This document shows positions 45,978 to 55,669 of a DNA stretch of 64,000 nucleotides, piece after piece. Each line of letters starts with the position of its first letter. Within the stretch, counting starts at the first letter, position 1. The translations under genes and the position numbers were made by a program. The stretch comes from Otariodibacter oris. Lineage in GTDB: Bacteria; Pseudomonadota; Gammaproteobacteria; Enterobacterales; Pasteurellaceae. Where the stretch lies: assembly GCF_009684715.1 (NCBI RefSeq), contig NZ_CP016604.1:1627262-1691261 (forward strand). Direction: 5' to 3'. The notes beneath the pieces were generated by a model, which was not told the origin of the DNA, made no database searches, and was given only the letters and a program-made list of their open reading frames with translations.

Positions 45978-47039
45978 TTATAACATATTTGTACTATTTT
46001 TGAAGAATAATCTACCAAAAACCTTTTCAATACTAGACTCTGCTTGTTCACCTATGCGTTTTATCAATTTCTTTTTAGTATGATATTTCACTTCAAAAAC
46101 ATCTTTTTTGGATATCTCATCGAGTAATAAATCATCACTTGTTGAAATAGCATCAATTAAATTGAGCTCCAAAGCCTGTTTTCCAAACCAATGTTCACCT
46201 GTTGCGATTTTTTCAATATTAAGTTGAGGTCTATGAGTTTCAACAAACTCCTTAAACAAAAGATGAGCTTCTTCCAATTCTTGTTGGAATTTTTGTTTTC
46301 CTTTTTCGGTATTTTCACCCACTAGAGTAACCGTACGTTTGTATTCCCCTGCCGTCATTACATCTACATCAATATCATGTTTCTTCAATAATCTATGTAT
46401 ATTAGGAACTTGAGCCACAACACCGATTGAACCAATTATTGAAAAAGGGGCAGCAATGATCTTATCTGCTACACATGCCATCATATAACCTCCACTTGCA
46501 GCAACTTTATCTACCGCTACAGTTAAAGGTATATTTCTATCTTTTAATCGTTGCAACTGTGAAGCAGCTAAACCATAACCATGGACAACCCCACCAGGGC
46601 TTTCTAATTTTAGTAAAACTTCATCATTCTTTTCCACATCAGCAAGTGCAATAACGGCATCGATTTCCTTACGTAATCCTGAAACACCACTCGCTTGAAT
46701 ATCACCTTGAAAATCAAGGACAAATAATCTCGGTTTAGTCTCTTGACTAAGCAAATCATGTCCTTTTTTTAAAAGTTTCTTATCACGTTTATTTTTAGCC
46801 TTTTGCTCTTTTTTATATTCTTTATCTAAATGTTTTTGTTCAGCATCAGAAAGAAAAAAATTGTTTAACGCTTTTTTCTGCTCTTCATGCTTTTTAGACA
46901 AATTTATAACCGTAATTGCCCCATTTTCAGGTTGTTTTCGACTTTCTAAAATCATCATGATAATTACTACGACAATGGCAAATAGTGTTAGTAATTCTAG
47001 TAAGAAAACGCCATAATTTAGTAAAACGTCCTTCCACAT
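45978..47039 (-). CDS. sohB: Inner-membrane protease SohB
   Basis: The 353-residue protein is SohB, an SppA-like (S49) signal-peptide peptidase/protease. An N-terminal membrane helix (about 10-31) is followed by a charged Lys/Glu linker (about 50-100) and the protease domain. LKLESPGGVVHGYG is the oxyanion region, VAASGGYMMAC carries the nucleophile Ser182, and TAGEYKRTVTL carries the general base Lys234. Length equals E. coli SohB (349). Its physiological substrates are poorly known. Confidence 0.94.
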   Translation of the reverse strand: MWKDVLLNYGVFLLELLTLFAIVVVIIMMILESRKQPENGAITVINLSKKHEEQKKALNNFFLSDAEQKHLDKEYKKEQKAKNKRDKKLLKKGHDLLSQETKPRLFVLDFQGDIQASGVSGLRKEIDAVIALADVEKNDEVLLKLESPGGVVHGYGLAASQLQRLKDRNIPLTVAVDKVAASGGYMMACVADKIIAAPFSIIGSIGVVAQVPNIHRLLKKHDIDVDVMTAGEYKRTVTLVGENTEKGKQKFQQELEEAHLLFKEFVETHRPQLNIEKIATGEHWFGKQALELNLIDAISTSDDLLLDEISKKDVFEVKYHTKKKLIKRIGEQAESSIEKVFGRLFFKNSTNML

Positions 47040-47075
47040 ATAATATTTTTCCTCTTATTATTTTCTGGGTACTAT

Positions 47076-47396
47076 TTATTGCTCTACAGGCAAACTTTCT
47101 CTGACCCAACCATCAAAGCCACCTCTCACACTATATACTCGCTCAAATCCTTGTTCTACAAGATATTGTGCTGTATTCCTACTACTTATACCGTGATAAC
47201 ACATCACTAATATAGGTTGCTCGTAATCATATTCATCCAAAAATTGTCCATAAGTTAAATTAGTCAGATGAAAAGCATTTTGAGGATGACTATGTTTAAA
47301 TCTAATTGGATCACGAATATCTACTAATACTGCATTTTCTTGTTTAAGCATATCCCATGCTTCAAGAGGCGTTATTTCTATGAATGTTTCTTCCAT
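47076..47396 (-). CDS. glpE: Thiosulfate sulfurtransferase GlpE
   Basis: The 106-residue protein is a single-domain rhodanese of the GlpE type. VLVDIRDPIRFKHSH and the active-site loop MCYHGISS with Cys66 match GlpE, which transfers sulfur from thiosulfate to cyanide or thioredoxin. The start ATG at 47396 gives the family N-terminus; the in-frame ATG at 47420 adds an unmatched segment. It stands 36 bases upstream of sohB on the same strand and is divergent from exbB. The glp genes next to it in E. coli are absent. Confidence 0.92.
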   Translation of the reverse strand: MEETFIEITPLEAWDMLKQENAVLVDIRDPIRFKHSHPQNAFHLTNLTYGQFLDEYDYEQPILVMCYHGISSRNTAQYLVEQGFERVYSVRGGFDGWVRESLPVEQ

Positions 47397-47497
47397 TATG
47401 TTACCTATAATTTGGATCAATCCTTAATATAGCATTAAACTCAAAATTGTAAATGTTACACTTTATCTAACTTTGGTATTGAAGTTTTACCCTTAAT

Positions 47498-47516
47498 AAA
47501 TATAATAATGATTCTC
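47498..47516. promoter_or_regulatory. Fur-like box upstream of exbB
   Basis: The 19 bases AAATATAATAATGATTCTC agree with the Fur consensus GATAATGATAATCATTATC at 13 of 19 positions. The box lies 34 bases before the exbB start and 102 bases before the divergent glpE start, as expected for an iron-repressed TonB operon. Confidence 0.55.
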
Positions 47517-47549
47517 ACATAGAATACATAAAAAAATTAGGGTTTTTAA

Positions 47550-47993
47550 ATGGAACAATTTTTCACATTTCTACAACAATATGTTGACTATTTTATTCTC
47601 GGACTACTTGGATTAATGAGTATTATTTTACTTGCAAAAGTGATTGAACGAATCCTTTTCTATAAAAAAGTAAATGTAGCAAATTATCAAACAATTGAAT
47701 CGTTAGAAATTGATCTAACTCACAACCTCACAACTATTTCAACCATTGGGTCTAATGCACCATACGTTGGTTTACTTGGAACTGTAATTGGTATATTACT
47801 TACTTTCTATGAATTGGGTAATGCAGGTGGAGATCTTGATGCCGGCTCCATCATGGTACACCTTTCTCTTGCATTAAAAGCAACAGCTATTGGTATTCTA
47901 GTTGCAATTCCTGCAATGGTGTTTTACAACGGATTCGGTCGTAGTGTAGAGAAAAATAAATTACTTTGGCAAGATGCTCAACATCGTAAGTAA
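47550..47993 (+). CDS. exbB: ExbB
   Basis: The 147-residue protein is a short-form ExbB, the proton-channel subunit that energises TonB. It has three membrane helices at about 12-31, 62-85 and 108-130, with [20 protein letters not shown] and [23 protein letters not shown]. Haemophilus-type ExbB (about 150 residues) lacks the long N-terminal extension of E. coli ExbB (244). It is the first gene of exbB-exbD-tonB. The Shine-Dalgarno is weak (TTAGGG). Confidence 0.95.
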   Translation: MEQFFTFLQQYVDYFILGLLGLMSIILLAKVIERILFYKKVNVANYQTIESLEIDLTHNLTTISTIGSNAPYVGLLGTVIGILLTFYELGNAGGDLDAGSIMVHLSLALKATAIGILVAIPAMVFYNGFGRSVEKNKLLWQDAQHRK

Positions 47994-48008
47994 ATAAGAA
48001 TATCCCAA

Positions 48009-48030
48009 ACAAGCGGTCATTTTCCGCTTT
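48009..48030 (+). repeat. Uptake sequence with mini-dyad between exbB and exbD
   Basis: A full ACAAGCGGTC (48009-48018) is followed by CCGCTT after TCATTTT, so AAGCGG/CCGCTT can pair in the exbB-exbD mRNA gap of 68 bases. Confidence 0.7.
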
Positions 48031-48061
48031 TGTTTTACTCATTGGAAAACAGACATAACAT

Positions 48062-48448
48062 ATGAAAAAATTTGATCAAATTAATATCATTCCATTTATT
48101 GACATTATGTTAGTGTTACTTGCTATCGTACTCGTTACTGCATCTTTTATTTCTCAAGGAAAAATTCAAGTTAATGTTCCTAAAGCATCCACAACACAGG
48201 CAATAAAAGCAGATGAGTTGGCTAAATTGTTAACTATTACAGAAGATAATGCATTCTTTTATAACGATGAACCTATTACAAAAGAATTGCTTGAAGAAGA
48301 AATTGCAAGTTGGGATAAAGAACAAAAGGTAACACTTAAAGTTGATGGAGCAGTAACTTTTGAAACATTCGTTGCATTAACAGATCTTTTATCTACTAAT
48401 GAAATCAAAAATGTTGCAATCATTACTAAAAAAGAAACCTCGGAGTAG
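48062..48448 (+). CDS. exbD: ExbD
   Basis: The 128-residue protein is ExbD, with a short cytoplasmic N-terminus and one membrane helix containing the essential Asp ([20 protein letters not shown], Asp at about 15). A periplasmic domain ends with NVAIITKKE. With ExbB it uses the proton gradient to drive TonB. It lies 68 bases after exbB, across an uptake-sequence hairpin, and 9 bases before tonB. Confidence 0.95.
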   Translation: MKKFDQINIIPFIDIMLVLLAIVLVTASFISQGKIQVNVPKASTTQAIKADELAKLLTITEDNAFFYNDEPITKELLEEEIASWDKEQKVTLKVDGAVTFETFVALTDLLSTNEIKNVAIITKKETSE

Positions 48449-48457
48449 AATATTGGC

Positions 48458-49324
48458 ATGAATAAAACATATTCCCGAATTGGTTTTATCACTTCCATTA
48501 TTATCCATGGATTAGCTTTTGCTGGGGTAGGATGGTTGTTGAGTAGTAAACCGCCCTTGAGAGCAACAGAAGAAGTCACAAGCATTTCTATGGAAATGAT
48601 GACTGCATTATTAGAACAACCTCAGGTGGCTACCGCACCAGAACCTGAGAATGTGGAGACACCAGAAGAAGTTGTAGAAGAAGTTCAACCAGCGGAAGAA
48701 ATTCCAGAAAAAGTAATAGAACCAGAGCCAGAACCCGTTGTTGAAGCAGAACCAGTTCCAGAGCCTGTTGTTGAAAAACCAAAGGAAGAACCTAAACCAA
48801 AAGAAGAGCCTAAACCGAAGCCAAAGGAAAAACCAAAAGAAAAGCCTAAACCAAAAGAGAAACCTAAGCCTAAACCAAAACCTAAGGCTGTAGAAAAGAG
48901 TACTGAAACGAAAAAAGGTATTGTTGCTAAGGCTGTGCCAAATGTGCCACAAAATGCTCAGGCTCAAAGAGGTACATCGAATAACAATCAAACTTCTGCT
49001 AATGGTAATAACCAAGGGAATAGTCAAGCATCCAGTGGAGAATTGAATCGTTACAAAGCTCAGTTACAAAAAGCGCTTCAACGTCAAGCTAATAATAGCT
49101 ATCCAAGAAGGGAGCAAATGATGAGAAAAACAGGGGTGGTTACACTGTCTTTTTCTATCTCTTCATCAGGAAAACTTATTAACGTTAAAGTAGTTAAATC
49201 ATCAGGAAATAGTAATTTAGATGCAGCAGCAGTAAAAGCCGCACAAAATACAGATATGAAATCCGCTCCACCAGCGGGATTCCCTTCGTCTCTGACAGTT
49301 CCTGTAAAGTTCAGCCTACGGTAG
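48458..49324 (+). CDS. tonB: TonB
   Basis: The 288-residue protein is TonB, which passes energy from ExbBD to outer-membrane receptors for iron and heme. It has an N-terminal membrane helix (about 9-28) with the Ser/His pair of the family (SIIIHGLAFAGVGWLL), a long Pro-Glu/Pro-Lys linker (about 50-150) and a Ser/Asn/Gln-rich hinge. The C-terminal domain (about 195-288) carries RKTGVVTLSFSISSSGKLIN and SNLDAAAVKAAQ. CGGAG precedes the start. Last gene of the operon. Confidence 0.95.
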   Translation: MNKTYSRIGFITSIIIHGLAFAGVGWLLSSKPPLRATEEVTSISMEMMTALLEQPQVATAPEPENVETPEEVVEEVQPAEEIPEKVIEPEPEPVVEAEPVPEPVVEKPKEEPKPKEEPKPKPKEKPKEKPKPKEKPKPKPKPKAVEKSTETKKGIVAKAVPNVPQNAQAQRGTSNNNQTSANGNNQGNSQASSGELNRYKAQLQKALQRQANNSYPRREQMMRKTGVVTLSFSISSSGKLINVKVVKSSGNSNLDAAAVKAAQNTDMKSAPPAGFPSSLTVPVKFSLR

Positions 49325-49357
49325 TATTTCTACCTAAAAAATCTTCATTATCGTATT

Positions 49358-49392
49358 AACCAAGAGTTTAGCAAAAAATTAAACTCTTGGTT
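49358..49392 (+). terminator. tonB terminator
   Basis: AACCAAGAGTTTA / TAAACTCTTGGTT form a perfect 13-bp stem with a 9-base loop, 33 bases after the tonB stop; the U-tract is short (TTGTCATT). Confidence 0.75.
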
Positions 49393-49483
49393 GTCATTCA
49401 TTCTATTATGATCATCGTCATACTGGAAAACGCTATTTTTCTCTATTATCAGCACGTGAAATTGATAAAACAAGGATAGTCTA

Positions 49484-50572
49484 ATGAATCATGCTTTCAA
49501 TATTTTGGCAAAACCAACTGGTTCTATTTGTAATTTGGATTGCAAATACTGCTTCTATTTGGAAAAGCCCCATTCTGAACAAATCAGAATGAGTGATGAA
49601 GTATTAGAAAAGTATATTCAAAGCTACATTCAAACCGCCCCACAACGAGAAATTACTTTTCTATGGCAAGGGGGGGAACCTACTCTCGCTGGTCTCGATT
49701 TTTATCAGAAAGCGGTCGAATTCCAACGAAAATATGCAAATGGCAAACGCATTTATAATTCCCTTCAAACAAATGGTGTGCTACTCAATCACAATTGGTG
49801 CCAATTTTTAAAAGAAAATCATTTCTTGGTTGGGTTATCAATTGATGGTCCCGAAGACTTACACGATGCTTATCGCGTGACTAAATCGCAAAAAGGCACA
49901 TTTAGCCAAGTAATGAATGCTTTAGAAAATTTGATCCGCTTTGGTGTCGAATTTAATACCTTAACCGTTGTGCATAAGAAGAATGTGCATGCAGGAAAAC
50001 GGATTTATCACTTTTTAAAAGAAATTGGCTCAACTCACTTACAATTTATTCCACTAATGGGGGACTATAATCAACAAGCTGAGGCAAAAGATTATGGACA
50101 AATGCTGATTGAGATTTTTGATGAGTGGTTCAAGGGAGATATTGGACGAATCAATGTGCAATTCATTGAACAATGGTTTATGGCTTTCCTTGGATTTGAG
50201 CCTAGCTTGTGTATCTTCCGAAAAACCTGTGGCGATCAATTAGTTATTGAGCAAAATGGGGATATTTATAGTTGTGATCACTATGTTTATCCCACTTATA
50301 ACATTGGCAATTTAGTTGAAACACCCTTAGTTGATATTACCTACTCCGATTTTCAAACCAAGTTTGGCTTAGCCAAAGAAAAAGTTTCACAACGTTGTCA
50401 ACAATGTAAATTCCGTTTTGCTTGCAATGGTGGATGCCCTAAACATCGTACCGTTCAAGGCTTTGGCGAGCCGCATAATCAACTATGTGAAGCCTACTAC
50501 TCTGCATTATCCTACATGGAACCTTATCTCAAACAATTAGCTATTCAATTTAAACAAAGACACCGTATGTAA
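49484..50572 (+). CDS. Radical SAM anaerobic sulfatase-maturase-like protein
   Basis: The 362-residue protein is a radical SAM enzyme with a SPASM domain, of the anaerobic sulfatase-maturating (anSME/AslB) group. The SAM cluster motif CNLDCKYC has Cys16, Cys20 and Cys23. LWQGGEPTLAG is the SAM-binding GGEPT, and the C-terminal cluster domain has CIFRKTCGDQ, SCDHYVYP, RCQQCKFRFACNGGCPKHR and LCEAYY. Such enzymes convert an active-site Cys or Ser of sulfatases to formylglycine. No sulfatase lies in the window, so the substrate protein is unknown. It is monocistronic, between the tonB terminator and convergent nfuA. Confidence 0.88.
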   Translation: MNHAFNILAKPTGSICNLDCKYCFYLEKPHSEQIRMSDEVLEKYIQSYIQTAPQREITFLWQGGEPTLAGLDFYQKAVEFQRKYANGKRIYNSLQTNGVLLNHNWCQFLKENHFLVGLSIDGPEDLHDAYRVTKSQKGTFSQVMNALENLIRFGVEFNTLTVVHKKNVHAGKRIYHFLKEIGSTHLQFIPLMGDYNQQAEAKDYGQMLIEIFDEWFKGDIGRINVQFIEQWFMAFLGFEPSLCIFRKTCGDQLVIEQNGDIYSCDHYVYPTYNIGNLVETPLVDITYSDFQTKFGLAKEKVSQRCQQCKFRFACNGGCPKHRTVQGFGEPHNQLCEAYYSALSYMEPYLKQLAIQFKQRHRM

Positions 50573-50678
50573 TGCTATTCTCTATAAAAAGAATTTTCCA
50601 TGTAGTATGTACATATAAAAAACGGCAAAATCTTAACAAGATCCTACCGCTTATATTAAATTTCATACGCTACATTGG

Positions 50679-51260
50679 TTAATAATAAGAATGCTCACCA
50701 GCCTGATGTTCTGTGGCATCTTTTACACCCATTAATTCTTCTGGGAACATAGCTAATAACTGTTTTTCAATCCCTTCTTTCAATGTAACATCAACCATTG
50801 AGCAACCATTACAGCCACCACCAAATTGTAAAATAGCCACTTTATCTTCTGTAACATCAATTAATGTCACACGCCCACCATGGCTCGCTAATTGAGGATT
50901 AACTTGAGTCTGAATAACATAATCTAAGCGTTCAATAAAAGGTGCATCATCAGCAACTTTCTTCATCTTAGCATTAGGTGCTTTCATTGTAAGTTGAGCA
51001 CCCATCGCATCAGTTACATAATCAATCTCAGCATCTTCTAAAAATGGTAAGCTTATTTCATCAATAAAAGCAGAAAATTGAGCAAGTTTTAATTCTGTAT
51101 CGCTTTCCTCAACAGCATTAGGTGGGCAATAAGAAACACCGCATTCTGCACTTGTAGTTCCTGGATTTACAACAAAAATGCGAATATTAGTTCCCTCTTC
51201 TTGTTGATCGAGTAATTTGCGAAAATGGCTTTGAGCAGCATCTGAAATAGTAATATTCAT
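50679..51260 (-). CDS. nfuA: Fe-S biogenesis protein NfuA
   Basis: The 193-residue protein is NfuA, a scaffold and carrier that delivers 4Fe-4S clusters to apoproteins under oxidative stress and iron starvation. The N-terminal A-type-like domain (about 1-95) keeps Cys40 and Cys45 ([10 protein letters not shown]); the C-terminal Nfu domain (about 110-193) has the cluster-binding GGGCNGCSM with Cys150 and Cys153. It ends in [10 protein letters not shown] like the E. coli protein. The start ATG at 51260 gives the family N-terminus; an in-frame ATG at 51272 adds four residues. Confidence 0.96.
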   Translation of the reverse strand: MNITISDAAQSHFRKLLDQQEEGTNIRIFVVNPGTTSAECGVSYCPPNAVEESDTELKLAQFSAFIDEISLPFLEDAEIDYVTDAMGAQLTMKAPNAKMKKVADDAPFIERLDYVIQTQVNPQLASHGGRVTLIDVTEDKVAILQFGGGCNGCSMVDVTLKEGIEKQLLAMFPEELMGVKDATEHQAGEHSYY

Positions 51261-51674
51261 AAGAAAATCCATCTATACTTGAGTAAATTAGTAGCCATTG
51301 TACCGCTATACTATTTTTTTGACCAGTATCAAATATTATTCAATTTTTGCTATCGTTTAAACCAATCAAACATACCATCTATTTTTTATCAAAGTTAAAT
51401 ATCATAAGAATATTGATTCAATTCAAATTTTAATGTGTAAATGTTAAAAAAGTGTAGTAAAACTGGAATTCTTCACCAATTTTCAGGTAGAATGGTTCGT
51501 TTATTTTTATCTTTCGTTTTTAAGATAAGAATCCGATTTGAGAACTTAATGTAGTCATTTAAAAAAAGTGGGGGAACCAACGTTTGTTTTTTTATTTTGG
51601 CTATGACTCAATAGATGGGATTGCAGGTCATCTGCAATCATAATTTTAACCCAACAAAAAGTAGTGCAAACAAT
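51261..51674 (+). promoter_or_regulatory. Long AT-rich leader/promoter region of the nqr operon
   Basis: This 414-base gap has no ORF with coding character. It holds an FNR-like site (TTGATTCAATTCAA at 51413-51426, nine of ten positions), a possible extended -10 GGTAGAAT near 51487-51494, a hairpin at 51508-51527 (TATCTT / AAGATA), and a G-rich element GTGGGGGAACCAACG at about 51569-51583. The hairpin just before nqrA is listed separately. No clear Shine-Dalgarno precedes the nqrA ATG. Confidence 0.5.
51603..51639 (+). ncRNA. Candidate cis-regulatory hairpin/pseudoknot upstream of nqrA
   Basis: GATTGCAG (51619-51626) and CTGCAATC (51632-51639) form a perfect 8-bp stem with the 5-base loop GTCAT. 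The complete loop is complementary to ATGAC at 51603-51607, 11 bases before the stem, so an H-type pseudoknot can form. It ends 35 bases before the nqrA start codon. No known RNA family is claimed. Confidence 0.4.
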
Positions 51675-53021
51675 ATGATTACAATTAAACAAGGCTTGGA
51701 TCTCCCTATCTCGGGAAAACCTGAGCAAGTAATCCGTGACGGCAATACCGTTAGTGAAGTTGCTGTGCTTGGCGAAGAATATGTGGGTATGAGACCTTCA
51801 ATGAAAGTTCGTGAAGGTGATGTAGTAAAAAAAGGTCAGGTACTTTTTGAAGATAAAAAGAATCCAGGCGTTATCTTTACTGCACCTGCAAGCGGTACTA
51901 TCACTGTGATTAACCGTGGAGAAAAACGTGTTCTTCAGTCTGTCGTAATTAAAGTTGAGGGTGATGAGCAAGTTACTTTTAGCCGTTATGATTCGGCTGC
52001 GCTTGCTTCTTTAACTAGCGAGCAAGTTAAGCAAAATTTAGTGAATTCTGGCTTATGGACTGCATTCCGTACTCGTCCATTTAGTAAAATACCTAGATTG
52101 GATGCAGAACCATCATCAATCTTTGTTAATGCGATGGATACAAATCCTTTATCTGCTGATCCTGAAGTTGTATTAAGTAACAATAAGCAAGATTTTGTGG
52201 ATGGATTAACTGTTTTAAGTCGCCTATTTAATGGAGAAAAAACAGTTCATTTATGTAGAGCCCCAGACAGTTCAACTCCAAATGCAGAGCTAAACAATGT
52301 AAAAGTAACTGCATTTGAAGGTCCTCATCCAGCAGGCTTAAGTGGTACACATATCCATTTTATTGATCCAGTCAGTATCAATAAGCAAGTATGGTATTTG
52401 AATTATCAAGACGTTATTGCTATTGGTAAATTATTCACAACAGGTGAATTATTTGCTGAAAGAGTGATTTCACTGGCAGGTCCTCAAGTTAAAAATCCTC
52501 GTCTAGTGCGTACAATTATTGGTGCGAATTTATCTCAATTAACAGCAAATGAATTGAATGAAGGCGAAAACCGTGTAATTTCAGGCTCTGTATTAAGCGG
52601 AACAAAAGCATCCGGACCTCATGATTATCTAGGGCGTTATGCTTTACAAGTATCTGTCATTGCAGAAGGCAGAGAAAAAGAGTTCTTAGGTTGGATTATG
52701 CCTGGTGCGAATAAATTCTCAATTTCTCGTACTGTTCTCGGTCATTTCGGTAAAAAATTATTTAACTTTACCTCCGCTGTCCATGGTGGTCATCGTGCAA
52801 TGGTGCCAATAGGTGCTTATGAAAGAGTAATGCCTTTAGACATTATTCCAACGTTATTATTACGTGATTTAGCCTCTGGAGACACTGACTCTGCTCAAGC
52901 ATTAGGTTGTTTAGAGTTAGATGAAGAAGATTTAGCGCTGTGTACTTTTGTTTGTCCAGGCAAAAATGAGTATGGTCCTCTATTGCGTCAGGCTCTAGAT
53001 AAGATCGAGAAGGAAGGTTAA
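51675..53021 (+). CDS. nqrA: Na+-translocating NADH:quinone reductase subunit A
   Basis: The 448-residue protein is NqrA, the peripheral quinone-associated subunit of the sodium-pumping NADH:ubiquinone oxidoreductase. It begins [18 protein letters not shown] and contains [43 protein letters not shown] and [10 protein letters not shown]. The ATG at 51675 matches the family start; an in-frame ATG at 51615 lies within the leader hairpin region and is rejected. First gene of nqrABCDEF-apbE-nqrM; the next gene follows after 2 bases. Confidence 0.97.
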   Translation: MITIKQGLDLPISGKPEQVIRDGNTVSEVAVLGEEYVGMRPSMKVREGDVVKKGQVLFEDKKNPGVIFTAPASGTITVINRGEKRVLQSVVIKVEGDEQVTFSRYDSAALASLTSEQVKQNLVNSGLWTAFRTRPFSKIPRLDAEPSSIFVNAMDTNPLSADPEVVLSNNKQDFVDGLTVLSRLFNGEKTVHLCRAPDSSTPNAELNNVKVTAFEGPHPAGLSGTHIHFIDPVSINKQVWYLNYQDVIAIGKLFTTGELFAERVISLAGPQVKNPRLVRTIIGANLSQLTANELNEGENRVISGSVLSGTKASGPHDYLGRYALQVSVIAEGREKEFLGWIMPGANKFSISRTVLGHFGKKLFNFTSAVHGGHRAMVPIGAYERVMPLDIIPTLLLRDLASGDTDSAQALGCLELDEEDLALCTFVCPGKNEYGPLLRQALDKIEKEG

Positions 53022-53023
53022 AA

Positions 53024-54274
53024 ATGGGTTTAAAACATCTTATAGAGAAAATCGAACCAGCGTTTTTACCCGGTGGAAAATATGAAAAATGGTATGCCTT
53101 GTTTGAAGCAACAGCAACGTTTTTATATACACCAGGTACAGTAACGCAAAAAGCCTCTCATATTCGTGATGCGTTGGATTCTAAACGTATGATGGTACTA
53201 GTATGGTTGGCTTTATTTCCTGCGATGTTCTACGGTATGTATAATGTTGGAGGACAATCATTACAGGCATTAGGTCAATTTGCCTCAGCTGATATATTTG
53301 CTCAAAATGTTGCACATAATGTTTCAAATAATTGGCACTTTGCTTTAGCTAATGTATTTGGTGTGTTATCACAAGATGCAGGCGTTTTATCTAAAATGCT
53401 TTTAGGTGCAATCTTCTTTCTACCAATCTACTTAACAGTATTTATTGTGGGTGGTTTTTGGGAAGTTTTATTTGCAATGATCCGGAAACATGAAATTAAT
53501 GAAGGTTTCTTTGTAACATCTATCCTACTTGCATTAATTGTTCCACCAACATTACCATTATGGCAAGCCGCTTTAGCGACGACATTTGGTGTTGTTGTTG
53601 CAAAAGAAGTATTTGGTGGCGTAGGTAAAAACTTCATGAACCCTGCTTTAGCAGGTCGTGCATTTTTATTCTTTGCTTACCCAGCTCAAATTTCTGGTGA
53701 TTTAGTATGGACTGCAGCAGACGGATTCTCTGGAGCGACAGCATTATCACAATGGGCATCTGGTGGACAAGAAGCACTTAAACATGTAGTAAGTGGTGAA
53801 AGTATTTCTTGGATGGATGCATTCCTTGGAAATATCCCAGGTTCAGTGGGTGAAGTTTCAACTTTAGCACTTATTATTGGTGCAGCAATTATTGTATTTG
53901 CACGCATTGCCTCATGGAGAATTATTGCAGGCGTAATGATCGGTATGATTATTACCTCAACATTATTCAATATGATTGGTTCTACAACTAACGCAATGTT
54001 CTCTATGCCTTGGCATTGGCATTTAGTTCTAGGTGGTTTTGCTCTTGGTATGTTCTTTATGGCAACAGACCCTGTATCAGCAGCATTTACTAATAAAGGT
54101 AAATGGGCATATGGTGCATTAATTGGTGTGATGTGTGTCATTATTCGTGTAGCAAACCCTGCTTATCCAGAAGGCATGATGTTAGCAATTTTATTCGCTA
54201 ACTTATTTGCTCCAATCTTTGACTACCTAGTGGTTCAGCGTAATATCAAACGTAGGAAGGCACGCAATGGCTAA
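53024..54274 (+). CDS. nqrB: Na+-NQR subunit B
   Basis: The 416-residue protein is NqrB, a large integral-membrane subunit (about ten helices) with covalently bound FMN and riboflavin. The flavinylation motif SGAT is at 236-239, so FMN is expected on Thr239 by phosphoester bond. [19 protein letters not shown] and [16 protein letters not shown] are conserved elements. It overlaps nqrC by 8 bases. FMN attachment would be done by the ApbE encoded downstream. Confidence 0.97.
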   Translation: MGLKHLIEKIEPAFLPGGKYEKWYALFEATATFLYTPGTVTQKASHIRDALDSKRMMVLVWLALFPAMFYGMYNVGGQSLQALGQFASADIFAQNVAHNVSNNWHFALANVFGVLSQDAGVLSKMLLGAIFFLPIYLTVFIVGGFWEVLFAMIRKHEINEGFFVTSILLALIVPPTLPLWQAALATTFGVVVAKEVFGGVGKNFMNPALAGRAFLFFAYPAQISGDLVWTAADGFSGATALSQWASGGQEALKHVVSGESISWMDAFLGNIPGSVGEVSTLALIIGAAIIVFARIASWRIIAGVMIGMIITSTLFNMIGSTTNAMFSMPWHWHLVLGGFALGMFFMATDPVSAAFTNKGKWAYGALIGVMCVIIRVANPAYPEGMMLAILFANLFAPIFDYLVVQRNIKRRKARNG

Positions 54275-55043
54275 ATTTAATAAAGATAGCATTGGCGGAA
54301 CACTTACCGTCGTTGTTTTATTAAGTTTAATTTGTTCTCTTATTGTGGCTAGTGCATCTGTGTCACTTAAACCCGCACAAGAAGAACAAAAACAGCTTGA
54401 TAAACAAAGAAATATTTTAAGTGTTGCTGGTTTATTACAACCAAATACAACAACAAGTGAAATTAAAGATATTTTTGGTAACAGCATTGAACCTAAGATT
54501 GTTGATTTAGCAACAGGTGAATATGTTGAAGGAATAACAAACTTTGATGCTCAAGTAGCAGCTAAAGATCCTAATCAAAGTATCCAAATTTCTCCTGAAG
54601 ATGATAAAGCAAGTTTACGTACTCGTGCAAAATATGCTGAAATTTATTTAGTGAAAAATGCACAAGGAGAGGTTAATCAAATCGTTTTACCTTTCTATGG
54701 TACTGGTTTATGGTCTGTCATGTATGGATTTGTTTCTGTTGAACCTGATGGTAATACAATTAAAGGCATTACGTATTATGATGAAGGAGAAACTCCAGGA
54801 CTTGGTGGAGAAATTGAAAACCCTCGTTGGCAAGCTAATTTCGTTGGTAAAAAATTACGTAATGAAAAAGGTGAATCAGCGATTACTGTTGCTAAAGGTG
54901 CTTCAGCTGATAAAGAACACGGTATTGATGCATTATCTGGTGCAACATTAACATCAAAAGGTGTTGATGGATCATTTAAATACTGGTTCAGTGATAATGG
55001 GTTTGGTCCATACTTAGAAAAATTAAAAATGGGGGCTAACTAA
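54267..55043 (+). CDS. nqrC: Na+-NQR subunit C
   Basis: The 258-residue protein is NqrC, a membrane-anchored periplasmic flavoprotein. One N-terminal helix (about 10-32) precedes an FMN-binding domain; the flavinylation motif is [10 protein letters not shown], with FMN expected on Thr227. [20 protein letters not shown] and [19 protein letters not shown] are family hallmarks. It overlaps nqrB by 8 bases and nqrD by one (TAATG). Confidence 0.97.
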   Translation: MAKFNKDSIGGTLTVVVLLSLICSLIVASASVSLKPAQEEQKQLDKQRNILSVAGLLQPNTTTSEIKDIFGNSIEPKIVDLATGEYVEGITNFDAQVAAKDPNQSIQISPEDDKASLRTRAKYAEIYLVKNAQGEVNQIVLPFYGTGLWSVMYGFVSVEPDGNTIKGITYYDEGETPGLGGEIENPRWQANFVGKKLRNEKGESAITVAKGASADKEHGIDALSGATLTSKGVDGSFKYWFSDNGFGPYLEKLKMGAN

Positions 55044-55666
55044 TGGCTGGTTCAAATTTGAAAAAGTTACTGTTTTCTCCAGTAGTTGATAACAACCCTA
55101 TTGCATTACAAATTTTAGGTATTTGTTCTGCTTTAGCGGTAACAACGAAGTTAGAAACTGCCATGGTAATGGCAATAGCGGTATGTTTTGTTACCGCATT
55201 TTCAAGTTTCTTCATTTCTTGTATTCGTAACTATATTCCAAATAGTATCCGTATTATTGTGCAAATGGCAATTATCGCATCGCTTGTAATATTGGTTGAC
55301 CAAATATTACGTGCATATGCCTATGGATTATCTAAACAACTTTCTGTATTTGTTGGCTTAATTATTACGAACTGTATTGTAATGGGACGTGCAGAAGCGT
55401 TCGCAATGAAATCTAAACCATTAGATAGTTTTGTGGATGGTATTGGTAATGGTTTAGGTTATGGTGCAATGCTACTTGTAGTTGGTTTCTTCCGTGAATT
55501 AATCGGATCAGGTAAACTTTTTGGCGTTACTATTTTCCAAACTATTCAAGATGGTGGTTGGTATCAGGCTAATGGTTTATTCCTATTAGCACCAAGTGCA
55601 TTCTTTATTATTGGTTTCGTTATCTGGGGTATCAGAACTTGGAAACCTGCACAGGTGGAGAAATAG
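55043..55666 (+). CDS. nqrD: Na+-NQR subunit D
   Basis: The 207-residue protein is NqrD, an integral-membrane subunit with six helices; with NqrE it holds the membrane-embedded Fe-S cluster. [19 protein letters not shown] carries the conserved Cys in helix 3-4, and an N-terminal [17 protein letters not shown] the other. It starts on the last base of nqrC and ends 3 bases before nqrE. Length equals homologues (210). Confidence 0.96.
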   Translation: MAGSNLKKLLFSPVVDNNPIALQILGICSALAVTTKLETAMVMAIAVCFVTAFSSFFISCIRNYIPNSIRIIVQMAIIASLVILVDQILRAYAYGLSKQLSVFVGLIITNCIVMGRAEAFAMKSKPLDSFVDGIGNGLGYGAMLLVVGFFRELIGSGKLFGVTIFQTIQDGGWYQANGLFLLAPSAFFIIGFVIWGIRTWKPAQVEK

Positions 55667-55669
55667 TCA

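Noticed and set aside
48611-49027. 138-codon minus-strand ORF opposite tonB
   Set aside because: Antisense of the Pro/Lys/Glu-rich tonB linker, giving an unnatural Phe/Trp/Arg composition.
53686-54141. 151-codon minus-strand ORF inside nqrB
   Set aside because: Frame shadow of a conserved nqrB coding region; no independent support.
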